5,916 bases of DNA, taken from positions 1 to 5,916 of the forward strand of contig CAMYKE010000176.1 of the NCBI GenBank assembly GCA_947258895.1, in the 5' to 3' direction. Both the position numbers and the translations under genes were made by a program. Origin of the DNA: an uncultured Pseudomonadales bacterium. Lineage in GTDB: Bacteria > Pseudomonadota > Gammaproteobacteria > Pseudomonadales > IMCC2047. Numbering within the stretch: the stretch's first letter is position 1; every line of letters starts with the position of its first letter. Shown one piece after another: positions 5,891 through 5,916 of this stretch. The notes under the pieces are model-generated. The model searched no databases, was not told where the DNA came from, and saw only the letters and a list, made by a program, of their open reading frames with translations.

Positions 5891-5916
5891 TTTACCAGGC
5901 GTCGGCAGTAATCAGG

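Noticed and set aside
1..5916. CRISPR array, tRNA or rRNA genes
   Set aside because: No regularly spaced repeats and no tRNA or rRNA-like segments were seen; almost all of the window is coding or broken coding sequence.

Overview
The window looks like chromosomal DNA of a Gram-negative, probably proteobacterial, organism. It is moderately GC-rich (240 bases hand-counted in the right half gave about 60% GC), with compact operons, good Shine-Dalgarno sites and TGA used as the normal stop. Species cannot be named from this sequence.

Left half, plus strand (2-3064): a tight three-gene operon. It starts with the C-terminal ~99 residues of an unrecognised protein whose start lies outside the window. 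This is followed after 13 bases by a DyP-type haem peroxidase with the GFADG motif, proximal His and distal Arg region all present. A catalase-related haem protein follows, and its ATG overlaps the peroxidase stop (ATGA). The last two genes are probably translated together and suggest peroxide or organic-hydroperoxide chemistry. The catalase-like protein keeps the distal His and the RxxxY haem-ligand motif, but appears to lack the usual distal Asn.

Right half, minus strand (5916 down to 3160): an operon pointing towards the first one, with a 95-base convergent gap and no convincing terminator. Its first gene was once a single long protein: a disordered Lys/Thr/Pro-rich N-terminus, then a papain-like (C1) cysteine peptidase, then an alpha/beta hydrolase. 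It is followed by a GH108-type peptidoglycan muramidase with a PG_binding_3-like C-terminal region. In this copy the fusion gene is broken twice. There is an in-frame TGA at 5337-5339 inside the peptidase domain. In addition, about 255 bases in the hydrolase domain (about 4307-4565) are foreign.

The foreign block is the most striking item. Read on the plus strand it is open throughout and encodes an internal fragment of a lambda-family phage portal protein, opposite in direction to its host gene. It has lower GC (112/240 against 143/240 in the flanks) and different codon use. The hydrolase seems to have lost its own sequence between the oxyanion-hole strand and the nucleophile elbow, so this is a replacement rather than a clean insertion. 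Either a real illegitimate recombination with phage DNA happened here, or this is an assembly chimera. Read mapping across the two junctions would decide.
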